A stretch of DNA of 64,000 bases from Trichobilharzia szidati. Lineage: Eukaryota > Platyhelminthes > Trematoda > Strigeidida > Schistosomatidae. The stretch is from NCBI GenBank assembly GCA_944472155.2, contig OX235279.1, positions 134,698,920 through 134,762,919 on the forward strand, read 5' to 3'. This document shows positions 38,201 to 48,900 of the stretch, piece after piece. The notes under the pieces were generated by a model, which saw only the letters and a program-made list of their open reading frames with translations, was not told the DNA's origin and made no database searches. Position numbers and translations under genes: made by a program. Position 1 is the stretch's first letter; each line of letters begins with the position of its first letter.

Positions 38201-39542
38201 CCTTCGCTAAGGTCACCATCAAAGTTGAGCGACAACCCAAACTTCGTTCCGTTTCCTGCTGATAGTGATGGTCAACCAGTGAACAGCGTATATCTGTGTG
38301 ACTGCTATACCGCCACGTGATTGAACGCTATTTCAGGAAGAGAAGAAAATTCCGCGCAGTTGCAAAATGGTATAAAATGCAATAATGAATAAAACATCGT
38401 TGAAAGTATATTTACAAGATGCAAGGAGAAGAAGCTATATAGCACTTGAAATGATAGTTTACATTTGCAATGTTTAATGCTAACCATATTGGTCTAAGCA
38501 TGGAAACTATCACGTTTCCGATGAAAATATAGCTTTGTTCAAACATTGTGTTTTTAATCAAAGCAACCAGACATAAAGCAAGCAACAAATATGAACAAAG
38601 AGCAAGTTTTAGCTTTTATAAAGGCCTAGGTAGTTAAGATCGGATAGAGTATAATAGTGCGTAAATAGAAAGATTATTGTGAGGTAGGTGAGCGATATTT
38701 AAGTGAGGAACGAATTCAAAGATCTGGAAGATTAGAAGCAGTAAAACAAGCTGACCTGTAAGATGCCTCACGAATCTGTATGGCCCAACGGGTAGCATCT
38801 TGACAAGAAGCTGAACAGGCTTGTAGATGGTAGGATCAAAAGCAATTTTTTATAATTTGGATCTGTACAACCCTTATTATTCTGTCTTGTTGAGGGTCCA
38901 GAATAATGTTTAATTCTTGAGCTGCCAAAAAATGCATGTTGCTGTCCTACAGATTGGAGCAATTCACAATTGTGACCACTACTACATCTGCTGATCAGCG
39001 TGCGCCACCCTCCCTCCTTTTTTGATGTTAGGCTCTGAGATTTTTTTTTGGCAAACTGTAGTTGCAGTATTGCATTGCTTTAAGCCCGTCCCAATCATAC
39101 AGTATGCTGTACATTAATAGCTTTCATGACAAGCGCTTCCCATTAGGTCACCAGATACACCGATACCTGAGGATATTCTTAGCAGTATCACCTTTATACA
39201 TGCATACATATATACAAGTATTTTTACAAACGCCTAGGAAATCGCGTTTAAGAAGTATAAAGTATAGAAGTAGCTAGTAATACAACTGTGGTGAGAGATG
39301 GTTGCTAGCCAAATTGGTTGACAGTAATTGGGGTCAAAGGTAAAGATGGACAGGTGGATACAGTTAACATATAGATGAACTGACACAGCCACAAGAGATG
39401 CAAGGTTAACTTATAATGTTTAGTGAATATATATCAAAAATACAAAACATGTTTTTTCAGTCTGGAGAATACACTGGTCATTCACTCGAATTCCAAAAGA
39501 ACATGCCAAGAAGTACCAGTCACTGTTCTACTTTTCTCACGA
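35291..39542. other. Long stretch of unassigned, probably repeat-derived DNA
   Basis: Locally more GC-rich patches (36.5-37.9 kb) read like degraded polyprotein but no motif is secure. An (AAT)n microsatellite lies near 38,006-38,020. No host exon was supported. Confidence 0.4.
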
Positions 39543-40607
39543 TTAATCCAACGACCCATTTGGCTCGTTCTCTTGTCTTCGACGGAACTCTGCTTCTCGT
39601 TGCATAGCTGCTTCGACAGCCTTCTGTCGAGCCATCACCGACTCACTGACTCCATTAGAACACGTGGTGTTCACTTGAGCATTGTATGGATTTGCTGTCA
39701 ATTCATTTCGATTACATCTACTGTCAATCGACTGAGCAACAGCGGACGTAAGCGAAGCAGTGCTTGACTGGCCAGAATTTGAATCCAACGCATTCCCTTG
39801 ATTTCGTCTACTAGCCACAGTATTTGTACGACGACTAGTAGTAGCTGACATTGTTCTAGAAGTTGTGGTAGTTGTAGTTGAACAAGAATAGAAAGAAGAA
39901 GCAAGTCGTCTCTCTAAACAAATTGGACAACTGGTTGGTGTATCAGAAGAACTTACGCCAACAGTATTACTTGTCGTTATAACTCTTCGATTAGTTGAAG
40001 TAGCTATAGCAGCAGCCGTTGCTCTTGTAGTTGTTGCTATTATTGTGGTGCTGGTGGTTGAACCATGTCGTGAATTCGTTGTACGAACCTGTTGCTGTGC
40101 ACCTGAATTAGAAGCACAAACGCATGAACGAACAGCTCCTACAGGTGCGAATGCTGCACTGGTTACATTGTTTGATTGATCCCTTACGTCAAGGAGCTCA
40201 AGTTCCAAGCGAGTCAGTTCAGTCCGGATGCCACCACGACATTTCGGGCATGTCGTCGATTGTTTCAGCCAAATGTCGATGCACTTCATGTGGAACGCAT
40301 GACCACAAGGCAGATGTCGAAGCCGATCATAATTTTGATATTCATTCAAACAAATCGCACATTCAGGTCGACCCGTCGATGGCGACGACTGTATGGGTTG
40401 AATCTCGAAGAGCGTAGCTGATTTCGACTCAAGGCGTAGGTAAGCGGTTCCCGGTGACAATGGTGCACTGCCCTGATTTCTACCTATTACTGGAATACAC
40501 ATCGAAGTGTTGGGTGAGTTAGTGAACGAGTTGGCTGCATGTGCTTGATCACTATTGGTCGGTTCGTTCTGTTTGATTGTGTATATGCTAAGTGGCAGTT
40601 TTTCCAA
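39543..40607 (-). CDS. RING-H2 zinc finger protein, probable E3 ubiquitin ligase
   Basis: The open frame has 354 codons. A C3H2C3 RING finger spans residues 83-124: C83, C86, C101, H103, H106, C109, C120, C123 (LPCGHAFHMKCIDIWLK core), most like RNF38/RNF44/Arkadia-type RING-H2 domains that recruit E2 enzymes. It is followed by a long Thr/Ser/Ala-rich low-complexity region, an isolated CPICL (residues 227-231) without the rest of a RING, and a charged C-terminal helix (QKAVEAAMQREAEFRRR). There is no membrane segment. The first codon of the frame is TTG, so either Met36 (40500-40502) starts the protein or an upstream exon joins at an acceptor near 40,620; TGA lies just beyond. The substrate is unknown. 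Confidence 0.85.
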   Translation of the reverse strand: MEKLPLSIYTIKQNEPTNSDQAHAANSFTNSPNTSMCIPVIGRNQGSAPLSPGTAYLRLESKSATLFEIQPIQSSPSTGRPECAICLNEYQNYDRLRHLPCGHAFHMKCIDIWLKQSTTCPKCRGGIRTELTRLELELLDVRDQSNNVTSAAFAPVGAVRSCVCASNSGAQQQVRTTNSRHGSTTSTTIIATTTRATAAAIATSTNRRVITTSNTVGVSSSDTPTSCPICLERRLASSFYSCSTTTTTTSRTMSATTSRRTNTVASRRNQGNALDSNSGQSSTASLTSAVAQSIDSRCNRNELTANPYNAQVNTTCSNGVSESVMARQKAVEAAMQREAEFRRRQENEPNGSLD

Positions 40608-40630
40608 TTCACTTCTTGTGGTGGTTCAAG

Positions 40631-40813
40631 TTTGAAAGAAAGCGTCAGTTCAAAAACCGGTGGACGCTGAACTGTTGTAATGACATAAAAACTTGTATGA
40701 TATCACTGAACGAGTTCCCTATTTCCTATTTTTCAGAAAGGAACCTAGACGTGGCCCTGCTGGAGGAAGAAGAAGACCGGTTGTCGAGACTTGTTATAAA
40801 TGATGATAAATAA
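40631..40813 (+). other. Candidate 3'-terminal exon pair, opposite strand to the RING gene 5' end
   Basis: A GC-rich exon ending TTCAAAAACCG at 40659 meets a GTGGAC donor. A 77-bp intron ends TATTTTTCAG at 40736, and the next exon is open in two frames: RKEPRRGPAGG...ETCYK (stop 40801-40803, the frame that fits exon phase) or DVALLEEEEDRLSRL (stop 40811-40813). AATAAA follows at 40850-40855. The acceptor, downstream signal and composition suggest a real gene end, but upstream exons would have to run antisense to the RING gene. Confidence 0.35.
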
Positions 40814-40887
40814 CTTTGTACCCGGGCAGTTTAAATCTTGCGTGGTGTTAATAAAGACCTTTTCTCCCGCATCTTCGTGTTCTCCCT

Positions 40888-41535
40888 TCATTGGCTGTGC
40901 CTGTTGTCTGTGAGTGTTACACTGTAATAGCCTGTGACGACGGAATTCAGGAGATTATCATACCTTTGGGGTCCTCGGAGTGAAGACCATGATACTTCTG
41001 GCATGTTGAAATCACCTCCGGTAATTTTATAATTGTAGGGAAGATTGGCTGTAACATTAAAAATATTGCTGAGCATATTATCATATTCCCTGCTGGATAA
41101 AGGGGGTCGGTACACACAATCCACAAGTATAGGTTTACTTCTGACAACTTTTGTTTTGACCCAGATCGAGTCATTGAGTTGTGACAGAATTGGGTTACTA
41201 AACTGGTTTGCACACACAGATTGTTCACAGTAAATTAGTGTTCCACTCCCACGACCTCTCTGTCTGTCCCCCCGAAAAAGGTTGTATTTATCAATCCTTA
41301 GGCTATCATTGGAGATATCACTTGTGCACCAGGCTTCAGTGATCATAATCAATGACGGTCTGCATATAGAAGCTAATGTACTTAGTGTTAAGTGTTTGCT
41401 TAGAACTGATCTCGTATTCACTAGGATAATAGATAAACACTGGTTATGTGGTTTCAGTGAGTGGACAACATCTTGATAAAATAATCCATCAGTATCCTCT
41501 ATATACATGTTATTAGACTCATTTGATGTCGACAC
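40888..41535 (-). pseudogene. CR1-type LINE ORF2 start: AP endonuclease domain
   Basis: The frame holds the N-terminal half of a CR1 ORF2. Endonuclease landmarks are in order: LVNTRSVLSKH (Asn of the first motif), MITEAWCTSDI (catalytic Glu), a VDCVYRPPLSS strand, and TGGDFNMPEVSW. It stops after LTDNRHSQ and no reverse transcriptase follows, so the copy is 3'-truncated. It begins nine bases after the stop of ORF1. This domain nicks target DNA in the intact element. Confidence 0.88.
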
Positions 41536-41543
41536 TGTGTCAG

Positions 41544-42727
41544 CTATCTCCCGGGAAATATGCCTTGCCCTAGCTGTAGACTGTTCGTTATGCCGGCAAG
41601 GAATTGATCTGATATCATGCGTGCTATATGCATGATGCCAGGTGTTTCTGTTAACTGGCGCTGGTGAAAATCCTGCCCGAAATTATAACCAATATGATTA
41701 TTCGGTAATTTGTTGCCAGTACAAGAATGAAGTGTTGGTATTTGTTTCGGGTAGTCATCAAACCATAGCAAGTTTTTTGGAGAAATTGGCACATGCTCCC
41801 TACTAGATACATAGGATGTATGAGTGGGTTCTGCTAGCTTGCTAAATGTAGTCTGTGGCCGATATTTGGGGGATTCTCTATAACTTTCAGTTGATAGAAC
41901 CTTAGAAGGGGGTTGGCTAACAATAGGCTTAAGTAGTGGATGAGCAGAATAATACCTACTACCTCGCTGTTCCGTTTCTAATTGGCTTTCCACTTCACAC
42001 CAGGTTTTTCAGTGAACGGAATAACGCATGGAACATCATCTGCAGTTGTCCTATTGGAGTTATCAGTATTCAGTGTTCCTGAGCGGCATCGTCTTTGGCA
42101 TGGTGTTAAATCAAGTGCAACCTTAATGTTAGTGTAAGATGTTGAAGAGCCTATTATCTTACCAGCTTTCAAAAAATTCCTGGATTCATCATTAGATCTG
42201 AACTTGAAAAGCACCGGACATGAGTGGTTTGCAGATTTCTTACGAAGACGCAAAACCTGACTTTCTGTCAACGACATATTACAAGCCTTTAGACACGAAG
42301 CTTTAAGTTTGGCAATAGGCTCTCTGTCTGGAATGTTATAGGCCAAGACATTATGTGAAGACATAATCCTCTTAACAGCTTCTGCAGCTAAATAGTCAAT
42401 TATGCACTCTGATTTGATAAGTGATTCAAGACAGATGTTTTGTGATGGGTCACATAGCTGAGTGAGGGGCATTATGCTGTCAAACTTGCTCTGTAGGTCT
42501 GCCATTGACTTTTGAAGTATCAGTAAATTATTTATGCTACAAACCGCATTCTCTTTCAGTTCCTCCATGATATCAGATACCATAACTCCGGATGTGTCTG
42601 GTGTCAAAAGTGTAGAATGGTCAACGGAGCTGAACCCTTCAGATGGTTGACTAGTATTAAATCTCAGTCTCTTAACGGTACTTACACGTTTGATTGACTT
42701 AACCATTATGGAAATAAGAATTTTCAC
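41544..42727 (-). pseudogene. CR1-type LINE ORF1, one frameshift
   Basis: Two overlapping open frames (42727-41978, then 41993-41544) form one ORF1 split by a single frameshift near 41,985. The first part has a heptad-like helix (MEELKENAVCSINNLLILQK) followed by an RRM-like core typical of LINE ORF1 nucleic-acid chaperones (HNVLAYNIPDREPIAKL, then SQVLRLRKKS and PVLFKFRSNDESRNFLKAGK). The second part is Pro/Ser/His-rich. The likely start is Met8 of the frame (MVKSIKRV). ORF1 directly precedes the endonuclease frame on the same strand. Confidence 0.82.
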
Positions 42728-43289
42728 AATTTCCGGAAAAATGTCTTGAGGATATAAAAGAGGATAGCTGTGTTATCGAAGTATCAAGACAACTACGATA
42801 AACAGAAATATATTGCAAAATAAAAAGTCAGACTTTCCTTTAACAGTGCTTGCTGTGGATAAAATCCTGAGTTCCACGTGGTTAGAGAGGGTATCAGAAG
42901 ATTCCGGGTTGTAGATTTCACGAGTGAGTACTGTATGTAGTTCCAAGTGATACAATACAATCCTTGTTAAGTATGGATATGTGGATATTGCGAGGAAAGC
43001 GGCTAATTCCTAAAATAATAAGGAAAGATGATTCACGCAGAAACTGAACACCTGTAGCGCATTAGTTCTTTGTGTCGCTTCCAGTGATATCCGTCGTTAT
43101 GATTTACCTAGAGGTTAGAGACACAACGCATTCAATACGCTACGCAGTTTATCTCACCGATGTATTGAAGCAACTGCTGAGCTTATCAACAGTTGGTTTT
43201 CCCTTCTTACCTTCAATGAGAAGATAAATTAGTAAGCTCTCATCTACACAGCCTGAAAAAATAGCGAAGTTATGAGACACTCAAGAGCT
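42728..43289. other. CR1 5' UTR and intergenic DNA
   Basis: The first 200-300 bp are probably the CR1 leader, of length unknown. No other feature is seen. Confidence 0.4.
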
Positions 43290-44626
43290 CACTTGGCAAG
43301 TCTTTTATTCTAGGTACAGTTTCAACCACTTCGACATAGACCTGGTTAGACCCCTTTCAGAATCCCATGGATATACTGATATCTTGGCTTGCGTCCATCG
43401 TTTTACCCAATGGCTCAAAACGATGCCCTACGGGAAGGTATCCGCCATAATAGTAGTACTACAACTTGGAAGATAGACTGTGAATTAAGCATGCCCATTC
43501 TCGAAAACAGTCAACTGCAGGTGGAGGATTGAGGGCGTCTCATCTTTAGCGTCGACCAGAATTTTAGGCTGCACATGTTCCAGCACAGCAGACTAGAACC
43601 TTCCACCAAAACTCACTAGCACGAAGCGTTCAGTATATTATGTTCCCTCGCGACTGAAGCTGACTAACACTTTTGTCTACCCAAGTTCATAAAGTTCTTT
43701 TCATCTCCTTGGTTAACATGACGAAAGGACCATGCAGAGCCATAAAACGCAAGACAACTTTCTTATCAGCCGTCTAAAACTGGCACATTTGGAGGGTAAC
43801 CTGATAACACATCTGTTGGACGTAACATCCTTCCCAGTGGAACAGCCTTTGGTACTTGAAAAGTCTACAACACCTCAAATACAACAGAGGCTGTCGAAGA
43901 GACACAGAAAAGAAGTGTTCTCAGTAAAATGAGATTCCCACACAAGTTTTGAATGGCCACCTAATACCCATTATTTTTCGCTGAAATCACATTTTTTATG
44001 CACAGATTTTCTCTATACCATGCATGTCTTAAAGGTTTACATGTGTCTTGTTAACCGTATGACTTTCGTTTTCCCCCATTTCGCTTTACTCATACTTGTA
44101 CAACACAACCAGTCTTTGGCAGTTTATGCTCATCAATGTTTCCTACCTTCCTGCAATGGGCTTCACAGCTGTTCTCAGGTTATGTCAAAACAATACATTC
44201 GTGGTTGTATTATCAGATAATTGCATCTTGTGTACTCGCCAACAATGAACGTCTTCTAAGGACCGAATCGTCACACGGAAGCTAGGACCTGTGACCATCC
44301 TACATCATCCAATCCAAGAGGTCGGTTACCTAAGTGGAGGACTCTAGATTTACCAATATGGTTGGTTAGGGTAGAAATGAGGTTTTAGGTACTAATGGGG
44401 TCACCTTTTTATATTAATACACCTTCGATATGAAGGCAGTTGTTCTCTATGCCAAACTGAGCTAGACCGCACCTAGTACGGTCTTTCAAATGCTGCCTTT
44501 TGGAGATGAAACGCTGAACTGAAAGAACATATAGCCTCGATACCCCACGATCATGCGTTTTCATTCCTTTGAACCCAGTTTGGCTGCCTTTTGGGACATC
44601 AGTAGTAGGCACAAGCTGGTTGATCT
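43290..44626 (+). pseudogene. Gypsy-type integrase relic
   Basis: The plus strand encodes the start of a gypsy integrase core: FNHFDIDLVRPLSESHGYTD, then ILACVHRFTQWLKTMPYGK. This matches the usual F-x-H-(V/I)-x(I)DLVGPLP-S-GY-YILTCVDRFTRWPEA block. The core Asp of DLV and a His in place of the Asp of CVDRF can be seen, followed by degraded sequence to an LTR at 44627. It is the 3' part of an element whose 5' half is absent. Frameshifts and stops show it is dead. Confidence 0.75.
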
Positions 44627-44968
44627 TGTAGCGGTAAATAAATCCCCAAAAATTATTGACCACAGCAATCATCATCGAGCATCGAAATCTGACCCTCACT
44701 TTTTAAGTCGACTTGTTTAGCTGAAGGCTTTCAGTCGAACATCCAGGCCGTCTGGTAATCCGTCGTCTCACGTTCGTGCACGATCAATTGCCAGCTAAGC
44801 ATTCACCTCAGTCCACGATTTGGTCCCGAAATGTATCTGGTAGTTTGGACGATCAAACTCTGCAGCTTTGTTTTGCCTTTGGTAAACGAGGAACGAATAA
44901 TACAGAAGTGTTGGTATTAGATCTTGCGTTAGTATACTCCGTACAATTCGCGCACGTCAATACCGCCA
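44627..44968 (+). repeat. Gypsy LTR (3' LTR of the relic)
   Basis: 342 bp starting TGTAGCGGTAAATAA and ending ACCGCCA. It aligns along its length with the LTR at 61254-61594, sharing blocks such as GTCGACTTGTTTAGCTGAAG and AGATCTTGCGTTAGTATA, with many substitutions. The TG...CA ends and the position after an integrase relic mark it as a 3' LTR. Confidence 0.85.
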
Positions 44969-45903
44969 GCCTCTGAAATCTGTACAGATGTGGTGACTTA
45001 CGCTGATCTGGATTTCCTCTGTCCGTTGCACCATGGCAGCAGAAAACCACCTCGCTGGATACCAGGATTAGCTGGTTCACTGCTGGAGTACCTTGTGGTT
45101 TGTCTTTTCCGACCATCACTATCGATCCAAGATAGCTGTTGGTGTAAATCTCTTGTCTTTTCGGAAGGCATTTCGTGATGCGCCAAACCTCTGATTCAAG
45201 TGGAAGTGCTGAGTATCAGTATGAAAAACTCGGACGTTCTTAGCTGTGAGTGATTTAGTTCTGACCTAAGTATAATTAATGCCTGTCTTGCATTTGATTC
45301 GTGGCTGGCTTTGACAACCACTTACATACCGTCTGTTTTTGAGACGATGCTGCTCAGGTGACATCTGACATCCCTTGTATTCTTCCGACTGGGTAGACCG
45401 GAGAAACTTCAATAGTCAACCACTATATTTACCTAGCTATCACGTCATTTCCACTTGTTCTTTTGCAGCCTCCAACTAAACGAGTTTGCAGTTTATTCTG
45501 ATGGCATATATTTCGAAATATACATCACATGTTGATCTTCGTGGTTTGTCTTGTTAATTACCTTTTTTCTACCATCATGTCTGCAATCAAGCTGCGTTCA
45601 CGTCCATATGTTAAAATAAGCGGGTCCAGGTGCAAGAAGTCTCTCTGAATTACCTTTTGACCCCACTAAATATTTAATATCATTTAAGCATCCAACACTA
45701 TGTTATAAATATATCCTTTTTCGTGTGGTTTTATCCTCTGAGATCGGTGGTTTAGTTAATTCACAAGTGATTAGTTTTCAAATAATACTGTTATCACGTA
45801 ATCAGCATACATTTTTTTAAAAGTCGTTATGACAGGACAGACCAGACCTTCGTGATTCAACTATTTGTTTTAATGTTTGATAACCTCGTGAGAGGTTGGC
45901 GTG
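44969..45903. other. Intergenic, upstream of the Tyr-rich gene
   Basis: No exon supported. The last few hundred bases would hold the promoter region of the gene at 45958. Confidence 0.5.
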
Positions 45904-45912
45904 TATATAAAA
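45904..45912 (+). promoter_or_regulatory. TATA box of the Tyr-rich protein gene
   Basis: TATATAAAA lies 46 bp upstream of the ATG. The spacing implies a very short leader of about 15-25 nt. Confidence 0.6.
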
Positions 45913-45957
45913 CGTTGATGTGTATTCGCAAATCATCTTGCAATTGCCACAAACAAA

Positions 45958-48900
45958 ATGTCATACTACAATTCTGATCTGGTTGGCTATTATGATACAT
46001 ATGGCAATTTCAGACCATGGATGACTTCAAACTATGGGTATCTGTCAAGAAGTTCTGAAAGAATTAATGTGAGTGATTATGATTGTGTTAAGTTGACTTT
46101 TCAGATTGTTTTGAAACAATAGAATTCCTCTTCATTTTGTCAGTGTGTGTGCTTCTAGAAAGTTTAAAGCTGAAAATGAAGTATTCTTTGTGTGAATATT
46201 ATACATTTGTCTCAGCGTAACATGCCTATTTGTCACTCGATTTTTATATTGCTAGTGAAGTTCTTGAGGAACATCAGCTAGTTTTATCTAGAATTCCTAT
46301 TCTTGAGTGGTTTCCTTTTGATACTCTTCTGCATTAGTACAAAATCACTTACAGAGAGAACTTTCTATCCGAAAACTTAACAGATATATAATGCGTTTTG
46401 AGTTAATTTTTTTGTGGTGATGGCATAGCGCTAGATTTGTACATTTCTTTTTGACAGCAATCTTAGAAGTGACTAAATGTGCATCCATCTTTTTAAATAG
46501 TTATATGCAACCAGAATTTGTTTGTAATGGAGGAACCTTTTCCATTTATTAAAATTTTGAACTATGTATTATTTTAGTTGAGAAATAAACTATTATTTGC
46601 ATTTAAAAAGGTCAAACAAAACAAAACGAAGGGACATTTTTTATTCAGAAGCATATATTTAGAATTTCAGCATGCAAAACCTGCTGACCCTTATTGATAG
46701 CAAAACATATACTGTCTTCTCAGTAACAAAACTAATAAGGCGACGGTCATTCTGTATTCGTCCCGGTATTTTCAAAGCTAATTTAAAGTGAGCTCGAAAT
46801 TAAGCAGGTTTAAAGTCTTTTGACTACACCTGACACCAATTCAGACACTTCGTGTAGGTAGTGATTCCTCATCAGTTTGAAAATATGAAATATTATTATT
46901 TTATAGTTCTGACTGGGGGATTTAACTTTGGAAATATCTAAACAGCTGATCAATCTATTTCATTTGCTCATCTGCAGGCCACAAATAAATGTATGAGTGC
47001 ATTTGGCATCAAAGTGACCCATGTCAAACTCCTAAAAACCCTCTTCGATTCGTCTATCTTTATTCCTTGTTTAATGATTTCGTGTTGTCCACTTTGCTTA
47101 CATGGTGAATTGCACCAACCGTAGTTGACTGGTCTGTAATAAAATCTAAGCAGAGATACAAAATGCAGCTTTGGTGTTCGCAAACTGGTGCTATTTTTGA
47201 CACCAGTCAGATTTCTGGCCTTTCACCAGTCATGTAAAGCGGTTCGCTTGGTTCAGCCTGTTAGCCTTTAGGCGTAGTCTTTGGAAGTGGATGTTATGAA
47301 AAGATTGGAGGTCTCTTATAATAGATGTCTTTTTGCAGTAGTTGAGATATGGTGAGAAATGCTAGTATTAGAGAAAGATATGAGGTGTAAGGAAAAATTA
47401 ATTAATTAGGTTGGGAGATGGAATATTTTTGCTTAACTATCTGGATATTAGGTGAAATAGGACTAGTTCTGGAAACGGCGTAGAGATGTGTAGTAAAAAT
47501 TATGCCATGAAACTCTGGATCTGCTAAATTTCGCCTTGAATCATTTAGGCAGGTATGAATAGCTTGGCTTTTATCACAGAGACGCTGAGAACTGTTTGCG
47601 TTTCACAAGTTAGGCAATAAATTTGTCCTTTGTTATCTATCAGAGCCTGAAAGACCTAAGTAATAATTAGTCTGCTATTGTCTCCGTCACGTTCATCTTT
47701 GTCTATTGAAAACTGAAGCGCTAACTGTTTGCGTTAGCCTCTGTATTATTCTATCAGTCAGACGGTTCTCATATATTTAAAGAGTGGCTTAATTTGAAGG
47801 CATAATAAAGTGGAAAGGGATTAGAAAATTCATAGTATCAATTAAAATTCCATGACAGTCCTTGTGCTATTCAATATAGAGCAATACAGAACGAGAAAAA
47901 CCCTAAGGATATATAATATGTTATGCAGTGGGTCTACCTGAAAATATTTCATCTTAATGCATAAGAAATTGATGCACTTTTATTTGATTTATCACTTCAT
48001 TTGTTGCGAGAATGATGTATATTTTATGATGAACTGGATTTTCAGCTTCATATTATTTTGATAATTTATAACATATTAAAATTACGTAAATTTTTCGAAT
48101 TACTTTTAATTTTTGTGTTGATTTTATGTTGTAGAGCGACTTACAGTATGGGAAACGAATCTACATCTACAGAGACTATCCAACTACTTCAAGGTATTTT
48201 GTTTTCTATCAGTAAAATTTCTGTCTTGTACTTGATTAGCCTGTTTTATTAAAAATATGCCTACTGGATAACATCGCTGATTATATTTGTGTGCTATGTC
48301 CATCATGCAAATGTCTAATTGACACGGTACCGTTACACTTACGGCCCATTTCTTCTGCTGTATTTGAAGAATGAAAACAAAAACATATATCATTTTTCTA
48401 CACATATTAAAATAATTCAGATATTTGATATAAACTACAGTACTATCTTTAGAATTCTTATTCCAATATTTTGCATTAGAAAGTACATTTGTTTTACGGA
48501 GCTTTGTCTCTATTACGATGTAAAATTTGTGTTCAGCCCTTAAAAATTCAGTAATTCCTGTGATTATCCAACGTTATTAAATGTACCTTGAGCATATGAT
48601 TGCAAAAGTAAATAGCGTTTATCAAGAGAACAGTTGTTATAAGATTTACTTTCTGGAACAGAAGAGAAACACTCAAGGCCATTATAGGCATATAAATTGT
48701 TTTAGTTTCACACGTTTCAGAAATACTGAATTGAGTGTATGTCTGAGAACTTTGGTGTGTTTTTAGAGATTTACAGCTTACTCCATCAATCAAAATGTTT
48801 AGTTTTTGATTTCTTATGGTGTAGAGTGGTGAATAAATTAAGGAATACTTTTAATTGTATTCATTATCATTGTGGTCCGAGATGCTGTTTATAGGTTCAA

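Noticed and set aside
39543..40607. TTG at 40605-40607 as the RING protein start
   Set aside because: A non-ATG start is unlikely in a eukaryotic nuclear gene. Met36 or an upstream exon is more plausible.
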